Positions 34,421-42,823 of a stretch of 55,374 nt of DNA are shown here, piece by piece. The position numbers were made by a program, and so were the translations under genes. The stretch is taken from NCBI RefSeq assembly GCF_000174415.1, contig NZ_ACJM01000016.1:1-55374 (forward strand), read 5' to 3'. Position 1 is the first letter of the stretch. Each line of letters begins with the position of its first letter. The notes beneath the pieces were generated by a model. The model did no database searches. It was not told where the DNA came from and saw only the letters and a list, made by a program, of their open reading frames with translations. This stretch comes from Dethiobacter alkaliphilus AHT 1. Lineage in GTDB: Bacteria > Bacillota > Dethiobacteria > Dethiobacterales > Dethiobacteraceae.

Positions 34421-35641
34421 CTAGGCCCGCATGTCCAACGCTCCTGGAATCAGAACGGCAGACGGCGGTATTTCCTCCACAGCTTCTACCGGTAAAACAT
34501 CTCCGCCTCCGGCTTGGGTTTGCCGGAAATCATGGAAACCGCTACCCTGGCGGGAGCTTTGTTCCTGATTAACGGTGACGGTCATTTCAGCCACGTTAAT
34601 CTGCTGCGCCTCCAGACGCTGGCGTAATTGATTCAGAGCTCCGTCCAGAGTTTCTTTTACCTGAGCATTCTCCGTAAGAATATTGGCCACAAGTCGCCCT
34701 TCTTCCATACGCAGCCTCACTTCCACCTCTCCTAGCACTGCGGGACGCAACCGGACAAACAGCGTTGACTCTCCCTGGGGCTCTTTAACCAACAGCATTT
34801 TCTCCAGAACCTGCTCCACCACAGCGGCACGGCTGACCTGTGCTTTGTCGGAGTTATAAGACGCGGTCTGCACCAGTGACCTGAATGGATCATGTTCCAC
34901 AAGCGGACGCTGTACATGCTCAGAAGACAGCTCGGTGGCATTCTTGCTTTTTACTCCTGAGGAATCTTCACCGGAAACCTGCTTAAATGCCAAGTTTGCG
35001 CCGAGACGCTCCGCAGCAAGAATATTGCTATCCCGTTCTCCAACCGGTCTTACTAATTGCGCTCCGTTTTTTTCATTATCGGAACCCTCTGCGACTTCAA
35101 CATCCTGTTGCAAAACAGCCTTAGCATCCTGCATGGACATTCCAGACGCAAGCTTTTCCGCCTGGTTACCCTTCTGCCCAACCGGCTCTAAGCTTTCCGC
35201 CCCTTCTTCCATAATAGCTTGGGGAACTTCTGCAACTGCAACCAACTTATCAGCAACATCTGAGGCCTCCAAAGCATCGGAGCTTACAGCAACTTCCAAT
35301 AACTGCTCCACAGGAGCCTGGGCCATAAATGCCAGAAGATCAGGGTACATGTCAAGCTCATGGTTCTCCTCAGCCATGCCCTCTAAATCCGTTTGTTCGC
35401 CTGCCAACTGTGGCATGAGGGCCATAACAAGGTACGGCAAAACTGCGGAATCCTGCTCTTCTTTTCCTGCCATTTGCAGTCCCAGCATGGCCTGTGCCGG
35501 ATCAAATTCCTCTGACTGCTGCAGCATAGCCAGCAGCCCGGCAAAGCCAATCTGCGGTGCACCTTCTTCCCGGTTCTGTCCCGCTGCGGTTGCCTGAGCC
35601 TTTAAAAGCGGCGCAAGTAACGGCAGCATACCTGCCTCCAT
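34421..35641 (-). CDS. fliK: Hook-length control protein FliK
   Basis: The 406-aa protein has a long, poorly conserved acidic N-terminal part and the Flg_hook domain at about 290-370 (STLFVRLRPAVLGEVEVRLRMEEGRLVANILTENAQVKETLDGALNQLRQRLEAQ). It measures the hook and triggers the FlhB switch. ATG 35641 has AAGGAGG eight bases upstream; ATG 35647 and GTG 35650 are in frame too. Confidence 0.9.
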   Translation of the reverse strand: MEAGMLPLLAPLLKAQATAAGQNREEGAPQIGFAGLLAMLQQSEEFDPAQAMLGLQMAGKEEQDSAVLPYLVMALMPQLAGEQTDLEGMAEENHELDMYPDLLAFMAQAPVEQLLEVAVSSDALEASDVADKLVAVAEVPQAIMEEGAESLEPVGQKGNQAEKLASGMSMQDAKAVLQQDVEVAEGSDNEKNGAQLVRPVGERDSNILAAERLGANLAFKQVSGEDSSGVKSKNATELSSEHVQRPLVEHDPFRSLVQTASYNSDKAQVSRAAVVEQVLEKMLLVKEPQGESTLFVRLRPAVLGEVEVRLRMEEGRLVANILTENAQVKETLDGALNQLRQRLEAQQINVAEMTVTVNQEQSSRQGSGFHDFRQTQAGGGDVLPVEAVEEIPPSAVLIPGALDMRA

Positions 35642-35676
35642 CTTCATCACCTCCTTTCTTGGAATTAGATGGTTAT

Positions 35677-36123
35677 TTAAGAAGGCTTCACATGATACAA
35701 ATGCATGAAGCGCGCCATCTCATCGTTTTGTCTCTGCTCTTCCAGTTTCGTTTCCTGCTGGTAGCGCCACTGGCCTTTATCCCGCAGAGAATCCATAACT
35801 TTTCTCTCCTGCATAGCTTTTTCCGTCAACTGAACCTGTTCTTGCAGACGTGAGTCAAGCTGTTCCACAGCCTGCTTTTGCTCCTTAATGCGATGGGCCA
35901 GATGCAAAGAATATTCCCCGGCCATCAGGGCCTGCGGCACATTTATCTTTTTGGTTTGCTCAGCCGCAGCTTTTGCCTGCATACCTGCCAGGTCCTCCTG
36001 CAATGTAACTAAATTTTCTTTTGCCGTATCCCGCTCCCGGAAGGCCTGGTTTAGGCGGAGCTGCTCTTCTTCCTCTTTGCGTTTGCGGTAGTCCAAAACT
36101 TTCTGCAGGGGAAAAACGTACAT
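35677..36123 (-). CDS. fliJ: Flagellar export protein FliJ
   Basis: The 148-aa almost wholly helical coiled-coil protein starts MYVFPLQKVLDYRKRKEEEEQLRLNQA, as FliJ does. It links the FliI ATPase to FlhA. It follows fliI by seven bases. The residues of the coil are rich in Gln, Glu and Lys. Confidence 0.9.
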   Translation of the reverse strand: MYVFPLQKVLDYRKRKEEEEQLRLNQAFRERDTAKENLVTLQEDLAGMQAKAAAEQTKKINVPQALMAGEYSLHLAHRIKEQKQAVEQLDSRLQEQVQLTEKAMQERKVMDSLRDKGQWRYQQETKLEEQRQNDEMARFMHLYHVKPS

Positions 36124-36130
36124 CAGTCAC

Positions 36131-37450
36131 TCACTCCTTTTTAAAAAGGTGCTTGAGCTTGTCCAACGCCTGTTCATAAGGATCACACTCATTCACATCC
36201 TGCCGCAAAAACGTGTGCATCGCCGTTATATACTGACGGGCCCGGTCTACCCGGGGATTGGTGCCGTCTACGTAAGCACCTATATTAATCAAATCCTCCG
36301 CCTCGGCATAGGCGGACAGGTAATCACGAAACTGTCCGGCCAATTTCCTGTGTTCTTCACTGGCCAATTCCGTCATCAGGCGGCTGATACTTTTACCGAC
36401 ATCGATGGCGGGAAAATGGTTTTTGGCCGCCAAATCCCGGGTAAGCACGATATGGCCGTCCAAAATACCACGCACCGCATCGGCCACCGGCTCATTAAAG
36501 TCATCACCGTCAACCAGTACGGTGTACAGCCCGGTAATGGAACCGGACCGCGAAGTCCCGGCTCGTTCCAACACTCTTGGCAGAAGAGCAAACACCGACG
36601 GCGTATAACCCTTGGTAGTTGGCGGTTCACCGATGGCCAGCCCCACTTCCCGCTGGGCCATGGCCAACCGGGTCACCGAATCCATCATCAGCATCACTTT
36701 TTTACCCTGATCCCGGAAATATTCGGCGATGGCGGTGGCCACCAGGGCTCCTTTAATTCTTAAAAGGGGTGGGCGGTCCGAAGTTACCGCCACCACCACG
36801 GAACGGGCCAGCCCTTCCTCGCCCAGATCCCGTTCTATAAAGTCCACCACTTCCCGGCCCCGCTCGCCAATCAGAGCAATAACGTTAATATCCGCTTCAC
36901 TGTGTTTGGCAATCATGCCCAGCATGGTGGATTTACCCACACCGCTGCCGGAAAAAATACCTATCCTCTGTCCCTGCCCGCAGGTCAGAAACATATCTAT
37001 GGCCCGGATTCCGGTGGGCAGCACTTCTTTGATACGCTGCCTCTCCAGCGGGTTGGGCGGATCATTGTCAACAGAACAAACTTTTCCGGCCCCGTTTATC
37101 CGGGCGCCGTCTAAAGGTACCCCCAGGCCGTCCAGCACATGGCCCAAAAGATGGGGTCCGGCTTTTACGGTAAACTCCCTGCCGGTGGGCAAAACCTCAC
37201 AACCGGGGCCTATGCCCCGCAGATCTCCCAAGGGCATCATCAGCACATGGCCGTTTTTAAAACCCACCACCTCGGCGGTGACCGGCTCCGCCTCCGGGGT
37301 CACATATATTAAACACATCTCCCCCACAAAAGCCTGCAACCCGCGCACTTCGATGGTCAGTCCCACCACTTGGGTCACCCTGCCAATCACCTTGGCCCGG
37401 GGGAAAGAAGATACTGCTTGTATGTAAGAAGATAAATCAAGTTTACTCAT
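36131..37450 (-). CDS. fliI: Flagellum-specific ATPase FliI
   Basis: The 439-aa F1-beta-like ATPase has GIFSGSGVGKSTMLGMIA (Walker A), VIALIGERGREVVDFIE, VMLMMDSVTRLAMAQREVGLAIGEPPTTKGYTPSVF (Walker B region) and GSITGLYTVLVDGDD. It powers early steps of export. It overlaps fliH by eight bases. Confidence 0.96.
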   Translation of the reverse strand: MSKLDLSSYIQAVSSFPRAKVIGRVTQVVGLTIEVRGLQAFVGEMCLIYVTPEAEPVTAEVVGFKNGHVLMMPLGDLRGIGPGCEVLPTGREFTVKAGPHLLGHVLDGLGVPLDGARINGAGKVCSVDNDPPNPLERQRIKEVLPTGIRAIDMFLTCGQGQRIGIFSGSGVGKSTMLGMIAKHSEADINVIALIGERGREVVDFIERDLGEEGLARSVVVAVTSDRPPLLRIKGALVATAIAEYFRDQGKKVMLMMDSVTRLAMAQREVGLAIGEPPTTKGYTPSVFALLPRVLERAGTSRSGSITGLYTVLVDGDDFNEPVADAVRGILDGHIVLTRDLAAKNHFPAIDVGKSISRLMTELASEEHRKLAGQFRDYLSAYAEAEDLINIGAYVDGTNPRVDRARQYITAMHTFLRQDVNECDPYEQALDKLKHLFKKE

Positions 37451-38219
37451 TGGATGTCACATCCAACAAGGTCTCACGCAATTTGGCAAATCGTTCATCC
37501 AACATGCATTCAATGGCGGCGCCGCTGGTTTCCACCCTGCAGTGTCCCCGGGCAACAGCACCGTCAGCCAAAAAGCTCAAAGAACTGTGCTCCCGCAACT
37601 CAGCCTGCAGTTCAGCCGCCTTGTCCCGGCAGAGCGGCACATCATCAGGATGAAGGCGTATCAGGATATCTCCCGACTCTTTAACCTGCTGCAAAAGCTC
37701 CCGTACCATGGAAACCACCGTTTCCGGCTCCTCCGACAGCTGCCGGCTCACCAGTTTTTCTGCGATGCATACCGCCAGCTCCACCACCTGCGGCTCCACA
37801 GCCTCCAGCATTTCAGAGCGTATTCTTCTGGTTTCGGCCAGCAATTCCTCAGCTTCACGCTGCATCCTGCTACCCTCACGCTGGCCGGCGGCCATGCCTT
37901 CCAGATAACCGGTATCATAGCCGCGCTGCTTAGCGCCCTCCTCCAGCTCCAGCACCTGCATCTCTGCTTTTTTACGGAGCTCTTCACATTCCTGTCCCGC
38001 AGCGGCCAGAATCTCCTCCCGCTCACGCCGGGCTGCTGCTACTATTTCAGCCGCCTCCGCCTGCGCATCATGGAGCACCTGGGCACCCGGCGCTTCAGGC
38101 ACCGCCGTCTGGCTCTTTGGCTCAGCTGAACCGGCGGCGTGAAAATAAGCGGGTAAACGCAAAACGCCACCATTTAGTTTCACACTATCAGCCTTGAGTA
38201 CACTAGACAATGATGGCAT
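37443..38219 (-). CDS. fliH: Flagellar export ATPase regulator FliH
   Basis: The 258-aa protein has a long Ala/Glu-rich coiled coil at about 45-130 (AQAEAAEIVAAARREREEILAAAGQECEEL) and the FliH C-terminal domain (VVELAVCIAEKLVSRQLSEEPETVVSMVRELLQQV, VETSGAAIECMLDERFAKLRETL). It holds FliI and docks it to FliN. ATG 38219 has GGTGGTG upstream; two GTG codons at 38228 and 38225 are alternatives. It overlaps fliG. Confidence 0.92.
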   Translation of the reverse strand: MPSLSSVLKADSVKLNGGVLRLPAYFHAAGSAEPKSQTAVPEAPGAQVLHDAQAEAAEIVAAARREREEILAAAGQECEELRKKAEMQVLELEEGAKQRGYDTGYLEGMAAGQREGSRMQREAEELLAETRRIRSEMLEAVEPQVVELAVCIAEKLVSRQLSEEPETVVSMVRELLQQVKESGDILIRLHPDDVPLCRDKAAELQAELREHSSLSFLADGAVARGHCRVETSGAAIECMLDERFAKLRETLLDVTSNE

Positions 38220-39210
38220 CTTCACCACCCCGCGAAATAATTATTTCACCGGTCTCGTCAAGCTTGCGAATGATACTGACGATCCGCTGCTGCCCTTCTT
38301 CCACTTCACGCAATCTGACCGGACCCATGAAGTCTATATCCTCGCGCAGCATTTCTGCAGCGCGCTTGGAAACATTTTTGAATACTCTTTCCCGCACTTC
38401 ATCACTGGAGCCCTTAAGTGCCAGAGCCAGGTCTTTTTGATCCACTTCACGGATAATCCGCTGAATAGAGGCATCGTCCAACGAAATGATATCTTCAAAA
38501 ATAAACATCCGCTTGCGAATTTCGTCCACCAGCTGCGGGTCGTCTTTCTCCAACTCTTCTAAAATCAGCTTTTCTGTGCCACGATCAACATTGTTTAAAA
38601 TATCCACCAAGGCCTGAATCCCGCCTGCTGAAGCAAAATCCTGCTGTACCACGGTGGAAAGCCGCTCTTTTAGAACGCCCTCCACCTCCTTTAACACTTC
38701 CGGAGAAGTTCTGTCCATCACCGCAATGCGGCGGGCAATCTCAGACTGCTGTTCATCGGGCAGCTCCGATATTACCATGGAGGCCTGCTGCGGTTCCAGA
38801 TAGGATAATATCAGCGCAATGGTCTGGGGATGTTCCTGACTAATCAGATTGGTAAGCTGCTTAGGGTCAGCCTTGCGCACAAACATAAAAGGCTTAATCT
38901 GTGATGCTTCCCGCAGCTTCTTGATTATTTCTCCGGCCTTTTTCCCCCCCAATGTTTCTTCCAGCAATGTTTGGGCATATTCCAGGCCACCGTCAAGCAT
39001 ATAACGCTGAGCCTGGCTTAAAAGTAAGAATTCATCCAACACATCTTCAATGGATGAGACATCCACCTGTGTGGTATTGGCAATTTCCAACGAGATACGC
39101 TCGATATCATTTTCGCTGAAATGCTTCAGGATATTGGCAGACACAGTAGGCCCCAACGCCATTAATAAGATTGCTGATTTTTTTATACCGTTTACTTTAG
39201 CGCGTGCCAA
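38203..39210 (-). CDS. fliG: Flagellar motor switch protein FliG
   Basis: The 335-aa protein has all three FliG domains. The C-terminal one carries the charged torque helix (ALALKGSSDEVRERVFKNVSKRAAEMLREDIDFMGPVRLREVEEGQQ), and the middle EHPQTIALILSYLEPQQAS motif is present. It contacts MotA and couples stator motion to rotation. Length is standard. Confidence 0.96.
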   Translation of the reverse strand: MARAKVNGIKKSAILLMALGPTVSANILKHFSENDIERISLEIANTTQVDVSSIEDVLDEFLLLSQAQRYMLDGGLEYAQTLLEETLGGKKAGEIIKKLREASQIKPFMFVRKADPKQLTNLISQEHPQTIALILSYLEPQQASMVISELPDEQQSEIARRIAVMDRTSPEVLKEVEGVLKERLSTVVQQDFASAGGIQALVDILNNVDRGTEKLILEELEKDDPQLVDEIRKRMFIFEDIISLDDASIQRIIREVDQKDLALALKGSSDEVRERVFKNVSKRAAEMLREDIDFMGPVRLREVEEGQQRIVSIIRKLDETGEIIISRGGEDAIIV

Positions 39211-39221
39211 AAAAATCTCCC

Positions 39222-40781
39222 CTATTCTTCGGCGAGCCAGGCTCGAATCAAATGAGCAACCGATTCGGGTTCCCTCTCGGCCAAATCACGAACTCGTTTA
39301 TGCAGGCGCTGCTGAGGCGTCTCTTCCATTTCCTCCGCAGGCTCTTCTTGAATTTTTGGCGCACTAGCCAATGCAGCCAGCTCCGCCTCCAGCTGTCTTT
39401 CACGCCAGGCCCGGAAAGCACGCAAAATGACAAAAAAGATTATTATTGCAGCTAAAGCTATGGCCCCGATGGTAACATATCGTTCAATCATTTCCCTGCG
39501 AGCCGCTTCCTCCATGGCCAGCATGGCATCTTCCTGATGGGATGTATCAAAACTCATCCCCTGCACACTGATACTGTCGCCCCGTCCCACCTGATAGCCC
39601 AAGGCCGCCTCCACAGCCTCACTGATCTGTCGGACCTGCGCCTGAGACAGCTGACCGCCGTTATCATTTACCACAACGGAAGCATTGAGCTGCACCAGCT
39701 TTCCCGGAGCCCGGATTTGCCTTTCCGTTGTTTCGTTAATTTCATAGTTTGTGGTTTCATCATAACGCTCATATGTAGAGTCACCGGTACCACCGACCCA
39801 CGGATATCCGGGAATGTTACTGTCTGCTCCCGCCTCACCGGGTACCACGCCGGCTCCTTCAAAATATTCCTCGGTAATTGTCTGGCTGCGCGGCACACCC
39901 TCGCTATCAAAGGTAATAACGGTGGACTCATGGGAATCAAAGTCCAAATCTGCGGTTATCATGGCAATGGCCTGTCCCGGACCTAAAATACGCTCCAGCA
40001 TCACCTGTACACGCCGTTCCAGTTCTTTTTCAAAGGAGCGTTTAATATCCAACTGCGCCATGGTGGCTTCCGCCAACTGCTTCGTGGGATCCAGATTATC
40101 CAGCTGGTCACTGAGAATGTTCCCTGTGGTGTCAATCACCGTAACATTTTCCGGCCGCATATTCTCCACACTACCGGCCACCAGATGCACAATACCGCGC
40201 ACCCGCTCCGAATCCAAACGCGAAACAGGACTCAAAGCCAGCACGATGGAGGCGGAGGGCTCCGCCGAATCCTGGATAAAGACACTGGGCTCAGGAAGTG
40301 CCAGATGTACCCGTGCCTGCTCCACTTCATCCAGACGGACAATGGTCCGGCGCAGCTCTTCCTGCAAAGCGCGCAGATAATCCATTCGTCTGTTGAAATC
40401 CGTGGCGCCCAGATTTGTCTGGTCAAACAGCTCAAAACCACTGCCGCCACCGATATTTAATGACTCATCGCTTGCCAGTTGAATCCTTACATCATCCACC
40501 ATGTCCTGTCGGACCAAAATAGTTCTTCCTTCATCATCAAGGGAGTACTGCACATTCATTTCCTGCAATCTGGCTGCAATTCGCCCCGCATCCACCGGCT
40601 CCAACCCGGTAAATAACAATGCCATGCGCGGCCGGGCAATGGCCTGTCCCAGGAAAAAGAGAGTAACTATAATGGCAACGGCCATAACTATGGCCGCTAT
40701 TTTTTTGCGTTGGCTCAGCTGCTGCCATTTCTCCGGCAAATCCTGCACCCTAACTGCTGTCGCACGCTCCTCTTCGGCCAA
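39222..40781 (-). CDS. fliF: Flagellar MS-ring protein FliF
   Basis: The 519-aa protein has an N-terminal membrane helix (IAAIVMAVAIIVTLFFLGQAIA), the secretin-like periplasmic domains (LFTGLEPVDAGRIAARLQEMNVQYSL; ARVHLALPEPSVF), a second helix near 445-465 and a C-terminal FliG-binding tail. It forms the MS ring, the base of the motor. The start is TTG 40781 behind GGGTGGAG. Confidence 0.95.
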   Translation of the reverse strand: MAEEERATAVRVQDLPEKWQQLSQRKKIAAIVMAVAIIVTLFFLGQAIARPRMALLFTGLEPVDAGRIAARLQEMNVQYSLDDEGRTILVRQDMVDDVRIQLASDESLNIGGGSGFELFDQTNLGATDFNRRMDYLRALQEELRRTIVRLDEVEQARVHLALPEPSVFIQDSAEPSASIVLALSPVSRLDSERVRGIVHLVAGSVENMRPENVTVIDTTGNILSDQLDNLDPTKQLAEATMAQLDIKRSFEKELERRVQVMLERILGPGQAIAMITADLDFDSHESTVITFDSEGVPRSQTITEEYFEGAGVVPGEAGADSNIPGYPWVGGTGDSTYERYDETTNYEINETTERQIRAPGKLVQLNASVVVNDNGGQLSQAQVRQISEAVEAALGYQVGRGDSISVQGMSFDTSHQEDAMLAMEEAARREMIERYVTIGAIALAAIIIFFVILRAFRAWRERQLEAELAALASAPKIQEEPAEEMEETPQQRLHKRVRDLAEREPESVAHLIRAWLAEE

Positions 40782-40853
40782 CCGTCTCCACCCCCCGGGT
40801 CAACAAAAAATACGTAACTTTATATAAAAAACAAAAACGATTTAGCAAAGTAT

Positions 40854-41153
40854 TTATAACTGCATCCTGGAAACTTCCTGGTAAGCCTCCACAACCTTAT
40901 TTCTCACCTGGACCGTCAGCTGCATGGCCATTTTTGCCTGCTCCATGGCAATCATCACCTGATGAATATCTTCCGCTTCACCCATGGCCAGTTTCTGTGC
41001 CGCTTCATCGGCATTAACCTGCAACTGGTTTACTTCTCCCAACGCCTTATGTAAAGTCCCGGCAAAACCTTCCGCCGCCTTTGTCTCCGGTGCCGCTGCA
41101 GCAGGCTGCTGCCACTGAAGGGGAATAAAAGGGTTTAATACCTGAGTCTTCAT
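40854..41153 (-). CDS. fliE: Flagellar hook-basal body protein FliE
   Basis: The 99-aa protein's second half has the FliE signature (FAGTLHKALGEVNQLQVNADEAAQKLAMGEAEDIHQVMIAMEQAKMAMQLTVQVRNKVVEAYQEVSRMQL). It joins the MS ring to the rod. Its N-terminal part is Pro/Gln/Ala-rich. It lies between flgC and fliF as in Bacillus; the 72 bases before fliF hold no further feature I can name. Confidence 0.94.
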   Translation of the reverse strand: MKTQVLNPFIPLQWQQPAAAAPETKAAEGFAGTLHKALGEVNQLQVNADEAAQKLAMGEAEDIHQVMIAMEQAKMAMQLTVQVRNKVVEAYQEVSRMQL

Positions 41154-41161
41154 CTAATCAC

Positions 41162-41572
41162 CTACCCTCTGCCGATTTCCAATGCTTTGAGAAACATGTT
41201 CTTGGAAGCATTCAGCGCCGTCACATTGGCTTCATAAGCCCGGGTGGCGGTAATCATATCCACCATTTCCTGCACTATGTTTACATTGGGGTAAGCTACG
41301 TAACCCTCTTCATTGGCATCGGGATGCTCCGGCTCATAAACCAGCCGGGGCTCTGTGTTATCCACACTTACACCCTGAACCCGCACGCCCTGGCCGGACT
41401 TCCTGGCGCCGTCCATCACTTCAGCAAACACTGCCGACTTGCGCTGATAAGGCCCACCGTCTTCGGTCCTGGTGGTATGGGCATTGGCAATGTTATTGGC
41501 AATCAGATCAAGGCGAAAACGCTCTGCGGTCAACCCGGAAGATGACACATTCATAGCCTTAAAAATCTGCAT
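41162..41572 (-). CDS. flgC: Flagellar rod protein FlgC
   Basis: The 136-aa proximal rod protein starts MQIFKAMNVSSSGLTAERFRLDLIANNIANAHTTRT. The central GVSVDNTEPRLVYEPEHPDANEEGYVAYPNVN is characteristic of FlgC, and the C-terminus follows the rod pattern (VQEMVDMITATRAYEANVTALNASKNM). It is two bases from flgB. Confidence 0.95.
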   Translation of the reverse strand: MQIFKAMNVSSSGLTAERFRLDLIANNIANAHTTRTEDGGPYQRKSAVFAEVMDGARKSGQGVRVQGVSVDNTEPRLVYEPEHPDANEEGYVAYPNVNIVQEMVDMITATRAYEANVTALNASKNMFLKALEIGRG

Positions 41573-41574
41573 TA

Positions 41575-41988
41575 TTACCGCCTCCCTTCATGGATTACAT
41601 ACCGCAACAAACTGTAGCGCTCGTTAAGAACCTGAGTCATAGCATTATAATTAAGCTGGTTAGTGGCCATAAGCGCCATCTCACGGTCAATATCCACATT
41701 GTTCCCGTCTGAGCGCATGGCCGAACTGCGGTCCGTACTTACCTTATGCCCTACATCCTGCAGGCTCTTCTGTCCCCCCACATGCCTTTCATGCGTGGTG
41801 GCCAGCGGCAGCCTGCTTGGCGCGGCAAGCGCCTGTCGCAGCTGCTTTTCAAAAGAAACATCCTGTCGTTTAAACATGGGAGTATTTACATTGGCCACAT
41901 TATGGGCCATCACCCGGTTACGCTCCCCGGCAGCATCCAGCCCTTTTTGCAGGGATACCGTTGCATTATCCGTCCATAAGCTGTTCAA
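41575..41988 (-). CDS. flgB: Flagellar rod protein FlgB, first gene of the fla/che operon
   Basis: The 137-aa rod protein has the N-terminal LQKGLDAAGERNRVMAHNVANVNTPMFKRQDVSFEKQLRQAL and a C-terminal NNVDIDREMALMATNQLNYNAMTQVLNERYSLLRYVI. It follows AAAGGAGG. Its 400-base leader holds the c-di-GMP-I riboswitch and a terminator, so flgB and all genes downstream should be under c-di-GMP control. Confidence 0.95.
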   Translation of the reverse strand: MNSLWTDNATVSLQKGLDAAGERNRVMAHNVANVNTPMFKRQDVSFEKQLRQALAAPSRLPLATTHERHVGGQKSLQDVGHKVSTDRSSAMRSDGNNVDIDREMALMATNQLNYNAMTQVLNERYSLLRYVIHEGRR

Positions 41989-42010
41989 TGAAATCCTCCT
42001 TTCCCAAAGA

Positions 42011-42037
42011 AAACCCTAGGGCACAGACCTAGAGTTT
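42011..42037 (-). terminator. Terminator hairpin of the c-di-GMP riboswitch
   Basis: A 10-bp stem (AAACTCTAGG, 42037-42028, with CCTAGGGTTT, 42020-42011, one G-U pair) has a 7-base loop. It is followed on the minus strand by TCTTT. It lies 15 bases past the riboswitch and 22 bases before flgB, which is the usual place for an expression platform. Confidence 0.75.
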
Positions 42038-42051
42038 AAGGTAACAGTGGC

Positions 42052-42126
42052 CGGCAACCCAGCCGCCATAGTCATTACAACCGTAGGCCTGTGGCTTTGC
42101 GTCCCCGCCTTTCGGCGAGTTTGCCT
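42052..42126 (-). promoter_or_regulatory. Cyclic di-GMP-I (GEMM-I) riboswitch upstream of flgB
   Basis: Read on the minus strand, all the class marks are in order. GGCAAAC comes first. Next is a helix closed by a GAAA tetraloop (CGCCGAAAGGCG). Then come GACGCAAAGCC, GGCCTA, a second helix ending CTATGGCGGC, and GGGTTGCC, which closes P1 with GGCAA. This matches the Vc2-type aptamer block for block. In C. difficile the same class before flgB turns the operon off when c-di-GMP rises; the direction here is inferred from the terminator that follows. Confidence 0.93.
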
Positions 42127-42249
42127 TTATTCGACATTTTTTCATTAATTTTGGGGATTTGAGTTTTCATGAACTTACTTTTCGCTAAATAATGTGAAAA
42201 TCCTGCAACAATATAAAAATAATGGCAACAAAAGTAGAAATAATTAACA

Positions 42250-42347
42250 TAATGTCGCCACTTCCCAAGTGGGACACGGGAACCCCTTACAAGGACAGGC
42301 AGCTCAACGGCAACTGCCTCACTTTCAAGCCACTTTGCCTGTTTTTT
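42250..42347. ncRNA. Compact structured region of unknown class, possible small RNA or second leader element
   Basis: Between AT-rich flanks lies a GC-rich stretch with several self-complementary pieces. CCACTT/AAGTGG (42258-42263 and 42267-42272) closes a 3-base loop. AGGCAG/CTGCCT pairs 42297-42302 with 42314-42319. The competing ACAGGCA/TGCCTGT pairs 42295-42301 with 42336-42342. AAGTGG can also pair with a second CCACTT at 42330-42335. On the plus strand the last stem is followed by TTTTTT (42342-42347). I do not recognise a named RNA class and cannot fix the strand. Confidence 0.4.
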
Positions 42348-42360
42348 AGCCCTAAAAACA

Positions 42361-42390
42361 AAAAAAAAGACAGCTAAGCTGCCTTTTTGC
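42361..42390 (-). terminator. Terminator after the FlgN-like gene
   Basis: The 6-bp hairpin GGCAGC/GCTGTC (42383-42378 with 42374-42369, loop TTA) is followed by nine T on the minus strand. It also has TTTTT on the plus side, so it may work both ways. It isolates the flgB leader from the sigma-D transcript upstream. Confidence 0.75.
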
Positions 42391-42391
42391 C

Positions 42392-42811
42392 CTAAGCCCC
42401 AACTCCATGCCGGTTCAACTGTAGGGTCTGACTTAATTCATAAGCATTATTACGCTTTGTTTGCTCTATTTCACCTAACAAATTATTTATCTCGGAAACA
42501 ATTTTATGGTGTGCAATATAAGCAGCGGGTTCCGCGGCACAGGCTAACTGATCCATGGTGAGCCGCCGGCCTGGCAATTTGCTTAACAACACCTCTTTTA
42601 ACTGTGCTTTGGCATCATCCAGCACCTGTACCTGCTCCATCAACTGGCCCTCCACTTGCTGCAGGTCGATCAAGCCCAGCATATCGCGCTCTTTAATGGC
42701 CTTGGCCTCCCAAAGAGCTATTTCCGCCAGCTTACCGTATAAAACCTTCTGTCTGGAATAAATCTCCGTCAGCCCGTCCAAAAGCTCTGTCAGAGTTACT
42801 TCCACAGCCAT
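42392..42811 (-). CDS. FlgN-like export chaperone (probable)
   Basis: The 139-aa helical protein shows FlgN-type features: EIYSRQKVLYGKLAEIALWEAKAIKERDMLGLIDLQQVEGQLMEQVQVLDDAKAQL in the first half and EINNLLGEIEQTKRNNAYELSQTLQLN near the end. The family guards FlgK and FlgL before export. A second FlgN-like protein is encoded at 44189-44632 before flgK, so this one may serve another client or be divergent. It is co-transcribed with the FlaG-like gene from a sigma-D promoter. Confidence 0.6.
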   Translation of the reverse strand: MAVEVTLTELLDGLTEIYSRQKVLYGKLAEIALWEAKAIKERDMLGLIDLQQVEGQLMEQVQVLDDAKAQLKEVLLSKLPGRRLTMDQLACAAEPAAYIAHHKIVSEINNLLGEIEQTKRNNAYELSQTLQLNRHGVGA

Positions 42812-42823
42812 CCCTCCCCCGAA

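Noticed and set aside
42189-42217. Possible sigma-D promoter on the plus strand (TAAA, 15-base spacer, GCAACAAT).
   Set aside because: Only the TAAA and about three of eight -10 bases fit; no gene follows on that strand.
42281-42302. Plus-strand GGACAGGCAG at 42293-42302 looked like part of a NiCo riboswitch.
   Set aside because: Only one such block is present, the rest of the consensus is missing, and no metal transporter lies downstream on that strand.
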